A stretch of 64,000 nucleotides of DNA from Allocoprococcus sp004560705 (GCF_052065755.1 NZ_JBQHTK010000004.1:62001-126000); one strand, 5' to 3'; positions 26,660 to 36,130 are shown, counted from the first letter of the stretch. Translations and numbers: made by a program. The notes: generated by a model from the sequence alone, not told the origin.

Positions 26660-26690
26660 AAAAGGGGAACGCAGTTTTGCGTTCCCTTTT
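26660..26690. terminator. Bidirectional terminator between the SNF2-like gene and aroA
   Basis: A 13-pair stem (AAAAGGGGAACGCA with TGCGTTCCCTTTT, 4-base loop) begins right after the SNF2-like stop codon. A-rich and T-rich arms let it serve both the + gene and the convergent aroA. Confidence 0.85.
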
Positions 26691-26708
26691 AAAACATTTG
26701 CATTTCAA

Positions 26709-28022
26709 TCACTGATTCAATGCGCCCAGAGACTTATAGAATTCCGGGTAAGAGACATCGACACACCGGCTGTCCTGTATTGTGGTCGTTCCCGCAGCAG
26801 CAAGTCCGGCGATGGAAAATGCCATTGCGATGCGGTGATCCAGATAGCTGTTGATGTCCGTGCCGTGGAGAGGATTTCCACCGTGGATGATCATGCCGTC
26901 TTCGGTAGGAACCACGTCTGCGCCCATGGCAAGCAGAGCTTCCGTTGTTGTTTTGATCCGGTCGGTTTCCTTCACTTTGAGTTCAGCGGCATCTTTGATC
27001 ACAGTTGTTCCTTCTGCGAAAGCTGCCATTACAGCGATCATTGGAATCTCGTCAATGAGAGTCGGGATGATCGCACCTTCTACCGTCGTACCGTGAAGTG
27101 AACTGGATCTTACAAGCAGATCGGCGGTCGGTTCTCCGCTGGCACTGGTCTGGTTTACATAAGTGATATCAGCGCCCATAGCGCGGCATACTTCGAGAAG
27201 TCCGGCGCGGGTCGGGTTGATCCCGACATTTCGGATGAGCAGTTCAGAGTTCGGCACCAGAAGTCCGGCGGCAATGAAGTATGCTGCGGAAGAAATGTCA
27301 CCGGGAACCTGAATCTGCCGGGCAAAAAGTTCTTCGCATGGCTGAATGGAGGCCGTGGCGCTTCCGTCGTCATGATTGATGGTTATTACATTTGCCCCAA
27401 ATCCATTCAGCATCAGCTCCGTATGATTGCGGGACAGCGTAGGCTCTGTAACTTCAGTCACACCGTCGGCATAAAGTCCTGCGAGAAGAACGGCGGATTT
27501 GACCTGCGCGGATGCCACCCTGGAACGATAGTGAATATGTTTCAGCTCCGGGTGTGATCCGGGATTCAGGTGATGGTTGATCTGAAGCGGCGCACAGCCA
27601 TTACCGTTCTGACTTTGAATATCGGCACCCATAAGGGACAGCGGTTCCATAATCCGTTTCATGGGGCGCGAATTCAGAGAGGCATCTCCCGATAAAGTGG
27701 TGGCAAAGGGCTGCCCGGAGAGGATTCCGGAGATCAGGCGGGTGGTTGTACCGCTGTTCCCGACATCCAGCGTTCCGGCCGGAGCGGTCAGACCATGAAG
27801 CCCCCTGCCGTGAACCAGTATCTTTTCCGGCGTATTCTCAATTTCGATCCCCATAGCGCGGAAACATCCGATCGTAGACAGACAGTCCGCTCCCTGAAGA
27901 AAATGAGTAATCTCAGTTGTACCTTTGGCCAGTGCCCCGAACATAACGGAACGATGGGAAATGGACTTGTCTCCGGGGATTTCAATCTCACCGTGAAGTC
28001 CGTGGGAAGTATGAATTTCCAT
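26709..28022 (-). CDS. aroA: 3-phosphoshikimate 1-carboxyvinyltransferase (EPSP synthase)
   Basis: Transfers enolpyruvyl from PEP to shikimate 3-phosphate in aromatic amino acid synthesis. The 437-residue protein has IPGDKSISHRSVMFGALAKG, DVGNSGTTTRLISGIL, SRVASAQVKSAVLLAGL, GDISSAAYFIAAGLL, KVKETDRIKTTTEALLAMGA and DHRIAMAFSIAGLAA. It lies 33 bases downstream of tyrA on the same strand, so both are transcribed from the tyrA promoter. Convergent with the SNF2-like gene, sharing a terminator. Only two steps of the pathway are encoded here. Confidence 0.95.
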   Translation of the reverse strand: MEIHTSHGLHGEIEIPGDKSISHRSVMFGALAKGTTEITHFLQGADCLSTIGCFRAMGIEIENTPEKILVHGRGLHGLTAPAGTLDVGNSGTTTRLISGILSGQPFATTLSGDASLNSRPMKRIMEPLSLMGADIQSQNGNGCAPLQINHHLNPGSHPELKHIHYRSRVASAQVKSAVLLAGLYADGVTEVTEPTLSRNHTELMLNGFGANVITINHDDGSATASIQPCEELFARQIQVPGDISSAAYFIAAGLLVPNSELLIRNVGINPTRAGLLEVCRAMGADITYVNQTSASGEPTADLLVRSSSLHGTTVEGAIIPTLIDEIPMIAVMAAFAEGTTVIKDAAELKVKETDRIKTTTEALLAMGADVVPTEDGMIIHGGNPLHGTDINSYLDHRIAMAFSIAGLAAAGTTTIQDSRCVDVSYPEFYKSLGALNQ

Positions 28023-28055
28023 AATTATGTATATTCCTTTCTGATTGTAGATTCG

Positions 28056-29153
28056 TTATCTTTCATATATGATATACCGATGCTTTCTGAGCAGAGCGGA
28101 AGCTTTATCGCAGGAATTGCCGTCGTAGAATTCAATTCTAAGAACGCCTTCTTCAAATTCGCGGTTATTTACAATTCCGATATTCTTGATATTGACACCG
28201 CCGCACGCAAGGATCGTAGCGATTGTTGCAATGCCGCCGGTCTCATCCGGTATGTCGCAGTAGATGGCGAACGTCTTCCGGATCGGTCCCGATGAACCGT
28301 CAGGGATCGAATTCCTGTAATTTCTGGAATGGTCAAACATATCATAAATTGCCTGAGAATCGCCTGCATCGATCAGTGATTTAGCCTGAGTCAGCATCTG
28401 AATATATTCATCCAGAATCCGGGAAATATTCTTTCCGTTCTGAAGGCAGATATGCTGCCACATCGTCGGTGAAGAAGAAGCAATCCTTGTGATATCCTTA
28501 AAACCGCCCGCCGCAAGATTCTTCATCAGTTCATCCGGAGTATCGGTATTCCGCACAAAATTAACCAGGGATGCGGCGATAATATGCGGAAGATGACTGA
28601 TCGTGCCGGTAATCTGATCATGGATCTGATAATCAAGCACGACAGGAATGGAATGGAGAGCCTCCACGAACTCGGAATAGCTCTGTATTTTTTCTTTGGA
28701 AACTTCCGGAGAAGGAGTAAGGATGAAATAAGCGTTTTCAATTAAAAGCGGTTTGGAATTTGCAAATCCGCTTTTCTCAGAACCGGCCATCGGGTGACCG
28801 CCTATGAAGTATTTCCCCAGTCCCAGACGTTCAATCTCCTCATGCATCGGAGTTTTTACACTCCCAACGTCAGTGAGAATCAGTCCGTCATGGAGATAGG
28901 GCGTCATCATCTTCAGGTATTCGGTATTAAATGCCACAGGGGCACAGAGGAAAATGTAGTCGCAGTCGCGGAAATTGTCATCGATCGACGTGCAGGCTAC
29001 ATGAATGACCGATTCCTGTGTTGCAAGTGCCAGTGTTTCTTTATTATTATCGAATGCAATTATCTCGTAATCCGGATAGTAACGGCGGATGGCCCGGGCA
29101 ATGGACCCGCCGATCAGTCCGAGACCAATAAATCCGATTTTCTTCTGTTTCAT
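28056..29153 (-). CDS. tyrA: Prephenate dehydrogenase with C-terminal ACT domain
   Basis: Oxidatively decarboxylates prephenate to 4-hydroxyphenylpyruvate for tyrosine synthesis. The 365-residue protein has an N-terminal Rossmann motif (KIGFIGLGLIGGSIARAI), DVGSVKTPMHEEIERLG, FIGGHPMAGSEKSGF and, from about residue 295, an ACT domain (FAIYCDIPDETGGIATIATILACGGVNIKNIGI) that in this family senses tyrosine or a related amino acid. I start it at 29153, where GAAAGGA lies about 10 bases upstream; an in-frame ATG 24 bases earlier has no ribosome binding site. It is the promoter-proximal gene of tyrA-aroA. Confidence 0.93.
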   Translation of the reverse strand: MKQKKIGFIGLGLIGGSIARAIRRYYPDYEIIAFDNNKETLALATQESVIHVACTSIDDNFRDCDYIFLCAPVAFNTEYLKMMTPYLHDGLILTDVGSVKTPMHEEIERLGLGKYFIGGHPMAGSEKSGFANSKPLLIENAYFILTPSPEVSKEKIQSYSEFVEALHSIPVVLDYQIHDQITGTISHLPHIIAASLVNFVRNTDTPDELMKNLAAGGFKDITRIASSSPTMWQHICLQNGKNISRILDEYIQMLTQAKSLIDAGDSQAIYDMFDHSRNYRNSIPDGSSGPIRKTFAIYCDIPDETGGIATIATILACGGVNIKNIGIVNNREFEEGVLRIEFYDGNSCDKASALLRKHRYIIYER

Positions 29154-29185
29154 AGCTAAAGAATCCTTTCTAAACATTAACTTTC

Positions 29186-29214
29186 ATTTTAAATGATAAA
29201 ACGAATTCTGTCAA
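29186..29214 (-). promoter_or_regulatory. Sigma-A promoter for tyrA-aroA
   Basis: Read on the - strand: TTGACA (29209-29214), a 17-base spacer and TAAAAT (29186-29191). It sits about 30 bases before the tyrA start, in the region divergent with the EF-G-like gene. Confidence 0.75.
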
Positions 29215-29282
29215 TAATGCAACGCTTTAAAGTGAAAAAGCAATAGGAGTTGCGATATTTTTGTTAAAAATAAATAAAATAG

Positions 29283-29311
29283 TTGTAACTTTGAACAATA
29301 TTTAGTACAAT
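29283..29311 (+). promoter_or_regulatory. Sigma-A promoter for the EF-G-like gene
   Basis: TTGTAA at 29283-29288, 17 bases, TACAAT at 29306-29311. The start codon at 29348 has AGGAGG at 29335-29340. Confidence 0.7.
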
Positions 29312-29347
29312 GTACCCATGAGAAACTTTTTACAAGGAGGCAGCAGC

Positions 29348-31426
29348 ATGAAGGTTTACAGAACGGATGAAATAAGAAACGTTGTTCTTTTGGGACATGG
29401 GGGATGTGGAAAGACAAGTCTTGCAGAGGCAATGGCTTATGTTTCAGGAGCAACGAACCGTTTGGGCAGCATTGACGGAGGAAATACGATCAGTGATTTC
29501 GATAAAGAGGAGCAGAAGAGAAAGTTCTCAATCAGCACAAGTCTGATTCCGATAGAGTGGGAAAAAGCAAAGATCAATATTCTGGACACTCCTGGATATT
29601 TCGACTTTGTAGGTGAAGTAGAGGAAGCTGTAAGTGCGGCGGATGCAGCGGTGATCGTTGTTTCTGGTAAGGCTGGTGTTCAGGTCGGAACCGAGAAAGC
29701 ATGGGAACTCTGCAACAAGTATAAACTTCCGCGAATGATTTATGTAACAGAGATGGATGTGGATGATGCAAGTTTCCGTCAGGTAGTGGAAGATCTGACA
29801 GCAAGATACGGAAAAGTAATCGCACCTCATTTCATGCCGATTCGTGAGAACGAGAAGCTGGTTGGCTATGTAAACGTTATTAAGAATGCGGCAAGAAGAT
29901 ATACAGGTCTCGGACAGAAAGAAGAATGTGAAATTCCGGAATATTCAAAGGAGAATCTGCAGATTTACCGTGAGAAACTTCTTGAAGCAGTGGCTGAGAC
30001 GAGTGAAGCCTTTATGGAACGTTATTTCGAAGGAGATGAATTCTCTGTAGAAGAGATTCGTTCTGCTATGAGAAGCGAAGTTATGGACGGTTCGATCGTT
30101 CCGGTAGCGATGGGCTCCAATATTCAGGCGCAGGGCGTAACCAATCTCCTTTCTGATATTGTACGTTTCTTCCCGAGTCCGGAATATCGTGAGTGTGCAG
30201 GAATCAACCGTAAGACAAATGAGATCTTTGAGGCAAATTATGACTTTGCACAGCCGAAGAGTGCATATGTATTTAAGACTATGGTTGATCCGTTTATCGG
30301 AAAATACTCTTTTGTGAAAGTATGTTCGGGCGTACTGAAAGGCGATGATATCCTTTATAATGCAGAGACAGATGCAGAAGCAAAGCTTGGTAAAATCTAC
30401 ACCCTGAACGGAAATAAACCGGTAGAAGTGAGCGAGCTTTTTGCCGGAGATATCGGAGCAATCGCAAAACTTGGTACAACAAGAACCGGTGATACGCTCT
30501 CTACAAAGAATACTCCGGTTTCTTTTGGAAGAACCGAATACTCCAAACCATATACATATATGAAATATGTAGTAAATAATAAAGGTGATGAAGATAAAGT
30601 TTCCCAGGCACTTGCAAGAATGATGGCAGAAGATGTAACACTGAAAGTGGTGAATGACAGTGAGAACCGTCAGTCTCTTATCTATGGTATGGGCGATCAG
30701 CATCTGGAAGTTGTGGCAAGCAAGTTGGCAGAACGTTATAAAGTTGGTATTACACTTGAGACTCCGAAAGTTGCATTCCGTGAGACGATCCGCAAGAATT
30801 CCGATGTGGATACCAAGTATAAGAAACAGTCCGGCGGACATGGACAGTACGGACATGTTAAGATGAGATTTGAACCGTCCGGAGATCTGGAGACACCGTA
30901 TGTATTCGAAGAAGAGGTTGTGGGAGGAGCTGTTCCGAAGAACTACTTCCCGGCTGTTGAGAAGGGACTTCAGGATTCTGTTGTTAAGGGACCTCTGGCA
31001 GGATATCCGGTTGTTGGCGTAAAAGCAACTCTTTACGATGGATCTTACCATCCGGTAGATTCCTCAGAAATGGCATTTAAGACTGCAACATGCCAGGCAT
31101 TTAAGAAAGGTTTCATGGAAGCAGGTCCTGTTCTTCTGGAACCAATTGCATCCGTTAAGGTTACGGTTCCGGATGATTATACCGGAGATGTAATGGGAGA
31201 TCTGAATAAACGTCGTGGAAGAGTTTTAGGAATGAATCCGGTTGCAGGCGGATATCAGGTGATTGAGGCGGATGTGCCGATGACAGGTATGTTTGGATAT
31301 TGTACAACGCTTCGTTCCATGACGGGCGGACGTGGTACATATTCTTATGAATTTGCCCGTTATGAGCAGGCACCGAATGATGTTCAGGAGAAGGAAATCG
31401 CAAAACGCGCTGCAGAAGAGGCGTAA
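29348..31426 (+). CDS. Elongation factor G-like GTPase (EF-G paralogue)
   Basis: Translation-factor GTPase of the EF-G superfamily, 692 residues with the full multi-domain layout: G domain, domain II (about 290-380), and domains III-V ending in RGTYSYEFARYEQAP. Its G motifs are not those of canonical EF-G. G1 is GHGGCGKTS (residues 16-24), G3 is DTPGYFDF with Tyr where canonical factors have the catalytic His, and G4 is VTEMD rather than VNKMD. These fit the EF-G-like (FusA2-type) subfamily rather than the main translocase, which should be encoded elsewhere. ATG 29348 is preferred over an in-frame ATG 30 bases upstream because AGGAGG lies between them. It is a single-gene unit with its own promoter and terminator. 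Role in translation, ribosome recycling or stress is not known. Confidence 0.88.
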   Translation: MKVYRTDEIRNVVLLGHGGCGKTSLAEAMAYVSGATNRLGSIDGGNTISDFDKEEQKRKFSISTSLIPIEWEKAKINILDTPGYFDFVGEVEEAVSAADAAVIVVSGKAGVQVGTEKAWELCNKYKLPRMIYVTEMDVDDASFRQVVEDLTARYGKVIAPHFMPIRENEKLVGYVNVIKNAARRYTGLGQKEECEIPEYSKENLQIYREKLLEAVAETSEAFMERYFEGDEFSVEEIRSAMRSEVMDGSIVPVAMGSNIQAQGVTNLLSDIVRFFPSPEYRECAGINRKTNEIFEANYDFAQPKSAYVFKTMVDPFIGKYSFVKVCSGVLKGDDILYNAETDAEAKLGKIYTLNGNKPVEVSELFAGDIGAIAKLGTTRTGDTLSTKNTPVSFGRTEYSKPYTYMKYVVNNKGDEDKVSQALARMMAEDVTLKVVNDSENRQSLIYGMGDQHLEVVASKLAERYKVGITLETPKVAFRETIRKNSDVDTKYKKQSGGHGQYGHVKMRFEPSGDLETPYVFEEEVVGGAVPKNYFPAVEKGLQDSVVKGPLAGYPVVGVKATLYDGSYHPVDSSEMAFKTATCQAFKKGFMEAGPVLLEPIASVKVTVPDDYTGDVMGDLNKRRGRVLGMNPVAGGYQVIEADVPMTGMFGYCTTLRSMTGGRGTYSYEFARYEQAPNDVQEKEIAKRAAEEA

Positions 31427-31448
31427 ATTCAATTTGATAGAACAAGAG

Positions 31449-31475
31449 AAAAGCCGGGCATTTTGTCCGGCTTTC
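31449..31475 (+). terminator. Intrinsic terminator after the EF-G-like gene
   Basis: AAAGCCGG (31450-31457), a 9-base loop and CCGGCTTT (31467-31474), followed by CTTTAA. Confidence 0.75.
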
Positions 31476-31515
31476 TTTAACAACACTAATTCGTTTTAAA
31501 TTACAGACCTCGCTA

Positions 31516-31544
31516 TTGTACTTTTGACATAAAAGTGGTATGCT
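31516..31544 (+). promoter_or_regulatory. Sigma-A promoter for trkA-trkH
   Basis: TTGTAC at 31516-31521, 17 bases, TATGCT at 31539-31544 with an extended TGG just before it. It lies 40 bases before the trkA start. Confidence 0.65.
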
Positions 31545-31583
31545 ACGTAGGTAAATCTAAAGAAAAATGAAGGGTAGCCTTAA

Positions 31584-32939
31584 ATGAAAATTGTAATTAT
31601 TGGGGACGGAAAAGTTGGACATAAATTGACGACACAATTATCCGAAGAAAATTACGATGTCGTACTGATTGATCGAAATGAAGGGAAACTGAAAGAAGCA
31701 ATCAATAATTTGGATATTATGTGCATCAACGGGGATGGAGCAGATGCTCAAATCCAGAGACAGGCGGGAGTTCCGAATGCAGATCTGGTTATAGCCTGTG
31801 CGTCTACAGATGAATTGAATATGGTAAGCTGCCTTCTGGCAAGAAAACTGGGAGCAAAGCACACCATTGCACGTGTGAGAAATCCTATCTACTATCAGCA
31901 AATTGATCTTTTGAAAGAGGATCTCAGACTAAGTATGGCAGTGAATCCGGAACTTGCGGTAGCATTTGAAATCTCACGGGCGATTCTTCTTCCCGATACC
32001 GCAAAGGTTGAGACATTTATGAAAGGAAAAGCTGAGCTCGTAGAATATATTGTAAAAGAACAGAGCAGGCTGGACGGGATGAAGCTTTCTGATATTTATC
32101 AGAAGTATCAGATTAAACTGCTTATCTGTGCGGTGCGAAGAGGGAATGATGTGATTATTCCGGATGGAGATTTTCTGGTAAAGGTCGGGGACAGACTTCA
32201 CTTGGTCGCTTCCCATAAATATATCGAAGAGTTTTTCCGATTTGTCGGAAGAAAAAGAAAAGTAAAGAAAGTCATGATCTGCGGAGGCAGCCGAGTGGCA
32301 TATTATCTTGCAAAACAGCTGATTGCTCTTGGAATGCAGGTGAAGATCATTGAAAAAGATCTGAAAAAGTGTGAGTCACTCTGTGAAGAGCTTCCGAAGG
32401 CGACTATTATATGCGGAGATGCAGCAGATCATGATCTGCTGATTGAAGAGGGCATTGAAGAAGCAGATGCCATGATCAATCTTACTAATGTGGATGAGGA
32501 GAATATTATACTTGCATTGTTTGGAAGAACCAAGGGTGTGGATAAGATAGTGGCTAAGGTCAATGAAGACAGCAGAGCACAATTGGTGCAGGAACTGGAT
32601 ATTGATGCTTTGGTTTCCACGAAAACAGCGACTGCTGACGCGATTATGAGTTATGTGCGTGCTCGTCAGAATTCGCTTCGCAGCGTCAATGTTGAATCCA
32701 TGTATCAGCTTGTCGGCGGAAGAGTAGTGGCTCTCGAGTTTATTATCAAAGAAGAGACAAATTATACGAATATTCCGTTGAAAGAACTTAGTTTTAAAGC
32801 GAACAACCTGATTGCTTGCATTGGGCGGGGACGTCAGGTGATCATTCCGGATGGTGATGAATGTATGAAGGTCGGGGATAGTGTAGTGATGGTAACGACA
32901 GAAAAAAAAGTACAGGATATCACTGATATAATGCTTTAG
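31584..32939 (+). CDS. trkA: Trk potassium uptake regulatory subunit TrkA
   Basis: Cytoplasmic NAD(H)/nucleotide-binding gating subunit of a Trk/Ktr potassium importer. The 451-residue protein is a tandem RCK duplication. The first RCK_N has VIIGDGKVGHKLTTQLSEE, ending in an acidic residue that binds the ribose, and a C-terminal domain at about 135-215. The second RCK_N starts near 230 (VMICGGSRVAYYLAKQLIALG) with its own C-terminal domain at about 370-450 (IPDGDECMKVGDSVVMVTT). It is 16 bases upstream of trkH. Confidence 0.94.
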   Translation: MKIVIIGDGKVGHKLTTQLSEENYDVVLIDRNEGKLKEAINNLDIMCINGDGADAQIQRQAGVPNADLVIACASTDELNMVSCLLARKLGAKHTIARVRNPIYYQQIDLLKEDLRLSMAVNPELAVAFEISRAILLPDTAKVETFMKGKAELVEYIVKEQSRLDGMKLSDIYQKYQIKLLICAVRRGNDVIIPDGDFLVKVGDRLHLVASHKYIEEFFRFVGRKRKVKKVMICGGSRVAYYLAKQLIALGMQVKIIEKDLKKCESLCEELPKATIICGDAADHDLLIEEGIEEADAMINLTNVDEENIILALFGRTKGVDKIVAKVNEDSRAQLVQELDIDALVSTKTATADAIMSYVRARQNSLRSVNVESMYQLVGGRVVALEFIIKEETNYTNIPLKELSFKANNLIACIGRGRQVIIPDGDECMKVGDSVVMVTTEKKVQDITDIML

Positions 32940-32955
32940 CAGGAGAATGTAAGCA

Positions 32956-34401
32956 ATGAATAAGAAAATGACAAAATATATCATTGGAAAAATGCTTGGG
33001 GTTGAGGCGATTCTGCTTTTAATTCCGATGATGGTAGGGCTTATGTACAGTGAGAAGGAGTCGGCATATTTTCTTGTGGCGTCGACACTCCTTTGCGTCT
33101 GCTATTTCATATGGGGAAGAAAAGAACCCGAAGATACGATGATTTACACGAAAGAAGGGCTGATCATCGTGGCGACGGCATGGATCTTCTGGTCACTGTT
33201 CGGAGCGCTTCCATTTTTTCTGTCCGGGTGTATACCGAATTTTATCGACGCGTTTTTTGAGACTGTTTCAGGCTTCACCACGACGGGATCGACTATACTT
33301 ATGGATATCGAAAGTATGCCCAAATGTATGAATTTCTGGCGTGCACTGACGCATTGGATCGGTGGTATGGGTGTGCTGGTGTTTGTAATGGTGCTGACAT
33401 CCCTTGATGAAAAGAATTCCATGCATCTGATGCGTGCGGAAGTTCCGGGTCCGGAAGCAGACAAACTGGTCCCAAAGGCAAGGGGAACGGCGCAACTGTT
33501 GTATGGTATGTATTTCATTCTGACTGTATTGGAAATCATCCTGCTCCTTTGCGGAGGGATGAGCCTTTTTGACAGTGTGACGCATGCATTCAGCACAGCC
33601 GGAACCGGAGGATTTAATTCCTACAATAACAGTGTGGCACATTTTAACAGCGCTTATATTGATGGTGTGATCACTGTTTTCATGATTTTGTTCGGGATTA
33701 ATTTTAACATGTATTTCCTCCTGTTAATGAAAGATGTTAAAAATGTTCTGAAAAATGAAGAACTTCGTGCTTACCTGGGAATTATCGCAGTCGCTGTCGT
33801 GATGATAGTGGTGAATATCACTCCAATGTATCACTCTGTTGGGAAAGCATTTCGCTATGCTTCTTTTCAGGTGGCGGCAATCATAACAACGACGGGTTTC
33901 GTGACTGTGGATTTTAATCTGTGGCCGGAACTTTCGAAAATGGTGCTTCTGATTTTGATGATCATTGGTGCGTGTGCAGGGTCGACGGGTGGTGGTATCA
34001 AGGTTTCCAGATTTCTGATCCTGATCAAGAGTATCGGACGGGAATTGAAGTCGATGCTGCACCCGAAGGGAGTATCCATTGTAAAGGTAAACGGAAAAAG
34101 GGTGAAAGAAGAGACCATGCGGGGCGTATATGTTTATATCAGTGCATATATTATTATTCTTGCTCTTTCTGTTTTGCTTGTTTCTGCGAACAATTATAAT
34201 TTTGAGACATCCTTTACGGCGGTACTTACGACTCTGAACAATGTTGGACCGGGGCTGGGACTGGTCGGTCCGGTGGAGAATTTTGCTAAATTCAATAGCT
34301 TTTCAAAACTGGTACTTTGCTTTGATATGCTGATCGGAAGACTGGAGATATTTCCATTCCTGATGTTGTTTACACCAACACTTTGGAATAAAAAATTTTA
34401 A
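32956..34401 (+). CDS. trkH: Trk/Ktr potassium channel subunit TrkH
   Basis: Membrane pore subunit of the potassium importer. The 481-residue protein has about ten hydrophobic segments and four selectivity-filter-like P-loops: SGFTTTGSTIL, HAFSTAGTGGFNSYN, AAIITTTGFVTVDF and TLNNVGPGLGLVGP. ALTHWIGGMGVLVFVMVL near the first pore is characteristic. RBS AGGAG lies at 32940-32944. Continues with the trk operon into the unknown membrane-anchored gene downstream. Confidence 0.94.
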   Translation: MNKKMTKYIIGKMLGVEAILLLIPMMVGLMYSEKESAYFLVASTLLCVCYFIWGRKEPEDTMIYTKEGLIIVATAWIFWSLFGALPFFLSGCIPNFIDAFFETVSGFTTTGSTILMDIESMPKCMNFWRALTHWIGGMGVLVFVMVLTSLDEKNSMHLMRAEVPGPEADKLVPKARGTAQLLYGMYFILTVLEIILLLCGGMSLFDSVTHAFSTAGTGGFNSYNNSVAHFNSAYIDGVITVFMILFGINFNMYFLLLMKDVKNVLKNEELRAYLGIIAVAVVMIVVNITPMYHSVGKAFRYASFQVAAIITTTGFVTVDFNLWPELSKMVLLILMIIGACAGSTGGGIKVSRFLILIKSIGRELKSMLHPKGVSIVKVNGKRVKEETMRGVYVYISAYIIILALSVLLVSANNYNFETSFTAVLTTLNNVGPGLGLVGPVENFAKFNSFSKLVLCFDMLIGRLEIFPFLMLFTPTLWNKKF

Positions 34402-34418
34402 AAGAGGAGGAAATGAAT

Positions 34419-36020
34419 GTGAAAAAGAAAGGAACTATTCTGGGAGTTGTTATTTTTTTGATTTTGGCAGGAATCTACTATTATCTGGCGCTCCCAGCAT
34501 TTAATATTCATTCGGCGGATGTATGGTACTTTATTCTTGTACTGGTTGCCGTTGTTGGAATTATTTATGCCCTGAAAAGAGGAATTTCAAGAAGAAAGGA
34601 GATCAGTGATTCCAAGTTTTTGAAGGTGATCATCGGACTGTTCATTGTTCTTCTGCTGGTATACCTGATTGGAAGCTTTCTTTCTTCACCGGTGATCAAC
34701 GCAAAGAAATATCAGCAGCTTCTTAAGGTGGAGGACGGAGAATTTACACAGGATATTGAAGAACTGTCCTTTGATCAGATTCCGCTTCTCGACAGGGATT
34801 CGGCACAGATTCTGGGTAACCGCAAGATGGGAAGTATGTCTGACATGGTTTCGCAGTTTGAAGTCGATGATATTTACAGCCAGATCAACTACAAAAACCG
34901 TCCGGTCAGGGTATCTCCGCTTCGGTATGCCAGTCTGATTAAATGGTTTACAAACCGCAAAGAAGGAATCCCGGCTTATATCCGGATCGACATGGCCAGC
35001 CAGACAACGGAAATGGTAAAGCTGGACGAAGGTATGAAGTATTCGACCAGTGAGTACTTTGGAAGGAATATTTATCGTCATCTGAGGTTTGCGCATCCGA
35101 CTTATATTTATGGGGATCTCAGTTTTGAGATTGACGATGACGGAGTTCCATACTGGATCGCACCGGTAATGAAATACAATATCGGTCTGTTTGGCGGGGT
35201 AACCGTAGGACGTGTGGTTTTGTGTAATGCCATTACCGGTGAAATGGAAGACTATAAGATCGATGAAGTACCGGAGTGGATTGACCGTGCGTATTCAGCA
35301 GATCTTCTGATAGAATTATATGATTATTATGGCTCGTTAAAGCATGGTTTCCTGAACAGCATACTGAGTCAGAAAGACTGCCTGAAGACGACGAACGGCT
35401 ATAATTATCTTGCAATCGATGATGACGTATGGGTTTATACAGGTGTAACTTCTGTAAACAGCGATCAGTCCAACGTCGGGTTCGTGCTGATGAATCAGCG
35501 AACGATGGAGACAAAATACTATGCAGTCGAAGGTGCGATTGAGGACTCTGCCATGGATTCAGCTGAAGGTCAGGTGCAGAATCTGCATTATGTGGCTACG
35601 TTCCCGCTGCTTCTGAATATCTCGGGCGAGCCGACGTATTTCATCGCACTGAAAGATGATGCCGGTCTGGTCAAGAAATATGCGATGGTAAACGTCCAGA
35701 AGTACCAGTTGGTTGCGATTGGTGATACGGTCAGCAAATGTGAGCAGGAGTATAATGAACTTCTCCTTACCAATGGAGTGAAAGAAGCAGAAAAAGATGA
35801 AAGAGAAGTTCTGGAAATCAAAGGAAAGATCACTAAAATTGCACAGGCGGTCATTGACGGAACATCGCATTATTATATCATGATCGAAGACTCGGAAGAT
35901 ATTTTTGATGTGTCTGTTGTGGACTATATTGATATCATCCGATATGAAATTGGTGATGAAGTAACTGTAGAATATAAAAAAGGAGAGAAGACGAACACGG
36001 TTTTGTCTCTGGAAAAATAA
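34419..36020 (+). CDS. Membrane-anchored protein of unknown function, trk operon
   Basis: A 533-residue protein that I cannot assign to a family. Three hydrophobic segments lie in the first 90 residues (around 5-25, 36-55 and 72-92). The rest is a large soluble region, probably extracytoplasmic, containing ASLIKWFTNRKEGIPAYIRIDM and DLSFEIDDDGVPYWIAP, which suggest repeated beta-rich PepSY-like or propeller-like units. The last 80 residues (EIKGKITKIAQAVIDG and VEYKKGEKTNTVLSLEK) resemble a small OB-like beta domain. I favour GTG 34419, 8 bases after AGGAGG; an ATG 6 bases earlier is too close to that site. It follows trkH by 17 bases and ends at a terminator, so it belongs to the potassium operon. 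Confidence 0.75.
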   Translation: MKKKGTILGVVIFLILAGIYYYLALPAFNIHSADVWYFILVLVAVVGIIYALKRGISRRKEISDSKFLKVIIGLFIVLLLVYLIGSFLSSPVINAKKYQQLLKVEDGEFTQDIEELSFDQIPLLDRDSAQILGNRKMGSMSDMVSQFEVDDIYSQINYKNRPVRVSPLRYASLIKWFTNRKEGIPAYIRIDMASQTTEMVKLDEGMKYSTSEYFGRNIYRHLRFAHPTYIYGDLSFEIDDDGVPYWIAPVMKYNIGLFGGVTVGRVVLCNAITGEMEDYKIDEVPEWIDRAYSADLLIELYDYYGSLKHGFLNSILSQKDCLKTTNGYNYLAIDDDVWVYTGVTSVNSDQSNVGFVLMNQRTMETKYYAVEGAIEDSAMDSAEGQVQNLHYVATFPLLLNISGEPTYFIALKDDAGLVKKYAMVNVQKYQLVAIGDTVSKCEQEYNELLLTNGVKEAEKDEREVLEIKGKITKIAQAVIDGTSHYYIMIEDSEDIFDVSVVDYIDIIRYEIGDEVTVEYKKGEKTNTVLSLEK

Positions 36021-36028
36021 AGAAATGG

Positions 36029-36062
36029 ATATCTGCCGGCGAGAATGTCGGCAGATATTTGT
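36029..36062 (+). terminator. Intrinsic terminator of the trk operon
   Basis: A 10-base perfect stem (ATATCTGCCG / CGGCAGATAT) with an 10-base loop is followed by TTGTCT. It lies 8 bases after the stop. Confidence 0.8.
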
Positions 36063-36075
36063 CTATGTATAGGAA

Positions 36076-36111
36076 CAAAAAAGGACGCAACATTTATATG
36101 TTACGTCCTTT
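36076..36111 (-). terminator. Intrinsic terminator of the small P-loop gene
   Basis: AAAGGACGCAACAT and ATGTTACGTCCTTT form a 14-base stem with one mismatch and a 4-base loop. Read on the - strand it ends in six T (36077-36082). Confidence 0.8.
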
Positions 36112-36130
36112 CCCTTGTTTATTTTCAATC

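Noticed and set aside
29945..31051. 368-codon open frame on the - strand over the EF-G-like gene
   Set aside because: A shadow of the EF-G reading frame; no ribosome binding site or known domain.
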